Below are positions 53,005 through 54,272 of a DNA stretch of 54,272 nt, in pieces. The notes under the pieces were generated by a model. It was given only the letters and a program-made list of their open reading frames with translations, was not told the origin of the DNA and ran no database searches. The stretch's first letter is position 1; every line of letters starts with the position of its first letter. The DNA lies in assembly GCA_934754415.1 (NCBI GenBank), contig CAKVIS010000008.1:1-54272 (forward strand). The letters run 5' to 3'. The translations under genes were made by a program, and so were the position numbers. The DNA comes from an uncultured Bulleidia sp. (GTDB lineage: Bacteria; Bacillota_I; Bacilli_A; Erysipelotrichales; Erysipelotrichaceae).

Positions 53005-53913
53005 ATGGTAATGATATTATCCAAACAGATTCTGATTATGTTTACCCTGATAGCCATCGGATATCTGTTCTTCAAGAAAAACATGATTACAATCCAGGGA
53101 AGTGCAGATATGGGAAAAGTACTGCTGTACTTAGTCATTCCTGTAGTCATTGTGAACAGTTTCTGGATTGAAAGAACACAGGAAAAAACCATGGAATTAC
53201 TCTATTCCATTCTTCTTTCCATTGTAGCTATGGGACTATCCGTACTGATAGGCTATCTCTTTTTCGGAAAGAAAGACGGTATCTCCGCTTTCTCCAGTGC
53301 TTTCTCCAATGCAGGCTTTATTGGTATCCCTTTAGTCACTGCAGCAGTAGGGAATGAAGGTGCTTTCTTTGTAGCAATGATGATTGTCATGATTAATGCC
53401 TTACAATGGACCGTAGGTGTCTACATGATTTCCAAAGATAAAAATGCCATGAGTCTGAAGAAGATCATCACCAACCCTATTGTCATCTCTGTTGTCATTG
53501 GCTTATTTGTATACTTTCTGAATATTCCTCAACCGGCTATCATCACTGATGTATTTTCCACTATCAAAGGAATTAATACAGCCCTGGCTATGTTAGTATC
53601 CGGAGCTTACCTTGCTCAGTCTGATTTACTGAAGATGTTAACAAGAAAGAATACCTACATTGTCAGTTTTGTAAGATTACTGTTAATTCCACTCATTATC
53701 TTACTTGTATTCTATGTATTGCCAATCGGTACTCTGGATATTAAATTAACTCTGGTCATTGCGGCCGCCTGCCCTGTAGGCAGTAATGTAGCTATCTTTG
53801 CACAGCAATACGACAAAAACTATACAGAAGCAGTAGAACAGGTGTGTATGTCTACCTTACTATGTCTGTTCACCCTTCCATTACTGGTCAGTATTGCCAC
53901 AATGATTCTGTAA
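53005..53913 (+). CDS. AEC-family (auxin efflux carrier-like) transporter
   Basis: A 302-residue membrane protein with about ten hydrophobic segments and the family's SAFSNAGFIGIPLV and CPVGSNVAIFAQQY motifs. Bacterial AEC proteins move small organic acids or amino acids. ATG at 53005 follows the DUF1593 stop by one base; the open frame starts further upstream at a TTG that overlaps the stop, so the ATG is preferred. As the last gene of the operon it may export or import a product of the pathway. Confidence 0.88.
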   Translation: MVMILSKQILIMFTLIAIGYLFFKKNMITIQGSADMGKVLLYLVIPVVIVNSFWIERTQEKTMELLYSILLSIVAMGLSVLIGYLFFGKKDGISAFSSAFSNAGFIGIPLVTAAVGNEGAFFVAMMIVMINALQWTVGVYMISKDKNAMSLKKIITNPIVISVVIGLFVYFLNIPQPAIITDVFSTIKGINTALAMLVSGAYLAQSDLLKMLTRKNTYIVSFVRLLLIPLIILLVFYVLPIGTLDIKLTLVIAAACPVGSNVAIFAQQYDKNYTEAVEQVCMSTLLCLFTLPLLVSIATMIL

Positions 53914-53916
53914 TTG

Positions 53917-53945
53917 AAAACGACAGTGTTCTGCTGTCGTTTTTT
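53917..53945 (+). terminator. Terminator of the PTS/DUF1593 operon
   Basis: AAAACGACAG and CTGTCGTTTT around TGTTCTG, followed by TTTT. Two more stems follow: AAAAGTGT-cgc-ACACTTTT (about 53973-53991) and AAATTG..TAAGTTT/AAACTTA..CAATTT (about 54024-54057). The latter two have T runs in both directions and can end the minus-strand gene at the edge. Confidence 0.85.
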
Positions 53946-54103
53946 GATTACATCAATTTATTCTCTTTCTTAAAAGTGTCGCACACTTTTTTGAAGAATT
54001 TGTCCTTTCATCAGCTATACTGAAAAATTGCATAAGTTTTAGAAACTTACACAATTTTAGTAACAACCTGCCATACAGGTTTCTTCATTTACTGCTTTAC
54101 AAA

Positions 54104-54272
54104 TTATTTATTCTGAAGTGTTTCTTGAATCTTCTGAATTTCTTCTACACTTAATGCAGTGTATTTCTGAATGATTTCCACAGGTAAATGATCTTCCAGC
54201 ATTCTCTTACAGGTTTCTATTGCCTGTTCCTGTTTACCTATTTTCTCTCCTTCTTTCTTTAATGTTTCACCA
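54104..54272 (-). CDS. C-terminal end of an Rpn-type nuclease/transposase gene
   Basis: The minus strand is open from the window edge to a TAA at 54104-54106. It gives 55 residues, with EGEKIGKQEQAIETCKRML and VEIIQKYTALSVEEIQKIQ, the typical tail of Rpn-family (PD-(D/E)XK nuclease) proteins: GxKxGxxE-like repeats followed by a short helical I-x-x-x-T-x-L-S-x-E-E-I segment. The nuclease domain lies outside the window. Confidence 0.6.
   Translation of the reverse strand, partial: GETLKKEGEKIGKQEQAIETCKRMLEDHLPVEIIQKYTALSVEEIQKIQETLQNK

Overview
The window is low-GC Firmicutes DNA with a strong gut-commensal flavour. The A/T-rich coding, clear GGAGG ribosome binding sites, dense phosphotransferase (PTS) genes, 6-phospho-beta-glucosidases and aminopeptidase C suggest an Erysipelotrichales-like or related Bacillota host. 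That placement is an inference from gene content; no rRNA, tRNA or marker phylogeny is available here.

Layout. 1-1.7 kb: a Fic protein with a DNA-binding tail, preceded by iterated TAGTGTAA boxes and bracketed by two copies of a terminator-containing repeat. 1.8-8.3 kb (minus strand): two GH1 phospho-beta-glucosidases, a small membrane protein, an LTA-synthase-like phosphoglycerol transferase and GlmM. 8.5-10.7 kb: a HAD phosphatase and a MATE exporter. 10.7-17.5 kb: a first mannose-family PTS cluster (EIIA, B, C, D) flanked by two SIS-domain proteins, divergent from a GntR/UTRA regulator and an unusual membrane-spanning peptidase-like protein; the gene set resembles the Salmonella gfr (glucoselysine/fructoselysine) system. 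17.8-21 kb: aminopeptidase C and a divergent PEP carboxykinase-like protein. 21-27.5 kb: a second, paralogous PTS cluster with its own SIS protein, HAD phosphatase and GntR/UTRA regulator, under a perfect 18-bp cre-like palindrome.

27.5-41.1 kb (minus strand): a nine-gene type IV pilus cluster. It encodes a 2,871-residue prepilin-anchored adhesin with GLUG, Ig-like and InlB-type repeats, four smaller prepilin-like proteins, a prepilin peptidase and PilM/N/O-like assembly proteins. The motor ATPase and PilC platform are not in the window. 41.2-43.1 kb: a PRD/EIIA-containing regulator. 43.2-45.7 kb: a start-less sortase B remnant and an apparently intact IS200/IS605 element (TnpA, TnpB, likely omega RNA). 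45.8-48.7 kb: a second Fic gene with its own, different iterated operator and a frameshifted DUF4143 ATPase. 48.7-54 kb: a probable structured RNA leader followed by a PTS EIIBC - metallo-beta-lactamase-fold hydrolase - DUF1593 (nucleoside-hydrolase-like) - AEC transporter operon. The right edge cuts the C-terminus of an Rpn-type nuclease/transposase gene.

Together the genes suggest a bacterium that scavenges phospho-sugars, probably including Amadori compounds, and displays very large pilus-borne adhesins. The strongest candidates for something new are the giant modular prepilin operon, the peptidase-like membrane protein tied to the first fructosamine-like cluster, the Fic promoters with gene-specific iterons, and the two RNA-like elements at 17.5 and 48.7 kb.
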